Shown here: positions 63,128-64,000 of the stretch, piece after piece
Position numbering within the stretch: the stretch's first letter is position 1
How the letters are laid out: each line of letters starts with the position of its first letter
Assembly: GCF_000424545.1 (NCBI RefSeq)
Contig: NZ_AUKC01000003.1
Location: 124,001-188,000, forward strand
Direction of reading: 5' to 3'
Length of the DNA: 64,000 nucleotides
DNA from: Butyrivibrio sp. NC3005
Lineage (GTDB): Bacteria > Bacillota > Clostridia > Lachnospirales > Lachnospiraceae
Position numbers and translations under genes: made by a program
The notes under the pieces: generated by a model
The model's input: only the letters and a program-made list of their open reading frames with translations
Database searches by the model: none
Told to the model about the DNA's origin: nothing

Positions 63128-64000
63128 TTTTTTATCCATCCTCTTAACATGTTTACTTGTACTGATGCATATGGAATAATTGCAACCATATACGGAAAAC
63201 AATATCTTGATTTAGATTCCCAAAATAATTGGAAAACAAATCCCCCTATAAAAAATATCCCTAATACCAAATATCCTATATGGTATTCTTTTTCTTTAAT
63301 CAGTTTGCCACTTATAAAGATGAGATTGAGTAAATATATAGTTCCGCATACCCCTCCTAACATTCTCAAAATCATTTTCATAGTATTTCCCGCAATAAAA
63401 TCAACAAATCTTGGTGATACCTGGACTTCATCAACACCATTAATATACACGGAGTGACTCACTGCTCCAAATGTCGGATCTGCCCATTGCCAAATAATCT
63501 TTTTTCCGAAAAATCCCACAGCCTTTTTGGGATTATGAATATAATTCTTTATAGCTTCTTTTGATTTTTCTATGCCAATTTTATCAGCTTTTTTCTTATC
63601 ACATTCATGAGCATATAAACAAAGCAAGTGTGAACCATCGTAACCACCAGGACCTATTTCAGTTTCTGAGTTTAACCCCATCATAAGATAGCAACTAATA
63701 GGTATACTGTTCGGATTAGTTTCAGAGTCTGTTACTATTTCAAACGTTTTTCCAGCTATTCTTCCAGAAAACAGCATAACAAAAATACTTAAAACAATAA
63801 GTATTAATTCCTTTTTCTTTGCAATTTTGTCATCTTGTTTATCAGAAAACAAATGCACAGACAAAATAATAATTATTGCCACTATTCCAATTGCTGCTCC
63901 AGAATATGATATATTTGAAAAAAACATACAAAACAATGATAGTAATGCATATCTAAACTTACGATTTGACAAAAATACAAAGATTCCAAAATAAAACGCA
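63094..64000 (-). CDS. C-terminal part of a GT-C-type membrane protein (5' end beyond window)
   Basis: The frame is open through the right edge; the TTG at 63972 is not a start. About 302 residues are visible: three helices, a soluble loop with GPGGYDGSHLLCLYAHECDK and VGFFGKKIIWQWADPTFG, then three helices and a short basic end. The block ESKSRYCFPYMVAIIPYA is a common C-terminal feature of GT39-like proteins in Firmicutes surface loci. Same direction and probably same operon as the two GT-C-like genes after it. Confidence 0.65.
   Translation of the reverse strand, partial: AFYFGIFVFLSNRKFRYALLSLFCMFFSNISYSGAAIGIVAIIIILSVHLFSDKQDDKIAKKKELILIVLSIFVMLFSGRIAGKTFEIVTDSETNPNSIPISCYLMMGLNSETEIGPGGYDGSHLLCLYAHECDKKKADKIGIEKSKEAIKNYIHNPKKAVGFFGKKIIWQWADPTFGAVSHSVYINGVDEVQVSPRFVDFIAGNTMKMILRMLGGVCGTIYLLNLIFISGKLIKEKEYHIGYLVLGIFFIGGFVFQLFWESKSRYCFPYMVAIIPYASVQVNMLRGWIKKCCYADKKRKL

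Noticed and set aside
1-64000. CRISPR array, tRNA, rRNA or riboswitch
   Set aside because: No regularly spaced repeats and no recognisable structural RNA sequence were seen on either strand.

Overview
The window reads as AT-rich Firmicutes DNA (roughly one third G+C by eye). Probable source: a Lachnospiraceae of the Butyrivibrio/Pseudobutyrivibrio kind. This is an inference from gene content: several copies of the 'AAA-ATPase-like + PD-(D/E)XK' family (PF09820/PF08011), YfhO and acyltransferase-3 membrane proteins, F420-hydrogenase-beta-type iron-sulfur proteins beside polysaccharide pyruvyl transferases, and very many glycosyltransferases. No rRNA, tRNA or CRISPR array was seen. Almost every gene lies on the minus strand, so transcription runs from high to low coordinates.

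Layout. (1) 1-6.2 kb: a Wadjet-type anti-plasmid defence operon in the order jetD-jetA-jetB-jetC, with jetC cut by the window edge and a broken PF09820 ATPase just upstream. (2) 6.8-39.4 kb: a cell-surface glycan region with GT8, GT2, GT4 and GT90 transferases, a Wzx-like flippase, three intact and one broken O-acyltransferase, a B12/radical-SAM enzyme, YfhO and GT-C-like membrane proteins. Five more PF09820 ATPase genes are scattered through it, and decayed IS3 and IS4-like elements and gene fragments mark its seams. (3) 39.4-42.5 kb: a graveyard of insertion sequences (IS21-, IS66- and IS3-like remnants) that surrounds a Kiwa-like pair, an intact KwaB/DUF4868-like gene and a small KwaA-like membrane protein that looks C-terminally cut. 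(4) 42.6-64 kb: a second, compact polysaccharide operon with many 4-bp overlaps. It holds GT2 and GT4 enzymes, UDP-GlcNAc 2-epimerase (WecB), a toroid-methyltransferase fusion, an Fe-S reductase plus two pyruvyl transferases, a Wzm/Wzt ABC exporter, an acetyltransferase and three large GT-C-type membrane proteins at the right edge.

How the genes work together: cytoplasmic transferases build glycan units that are decorated with pyruvate, methyl and acyl groups. Export is by flippase in the left region and by ABC transporter in the right region. Membrane GT-C/YfhO proteins probably add sugars on the outer face from lipid-linked donors.

Points that stand out: poly-G tracts of 8 and 7 bases in two glycan genes, one of them out of frame; a repeated intergenic hairpin whose two copies differ by compensatory stem changes; two IS3 transposase fragments joined in opposite orientation exactly at the same conserved motif; a GT8 enzyme lacking the first Asp of DXD; and an in-frame TGA near the 3' end of one ATPase gene. 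Several apparent frameshifts lie in homopolymers, so sequencing error has to be excluded for them.
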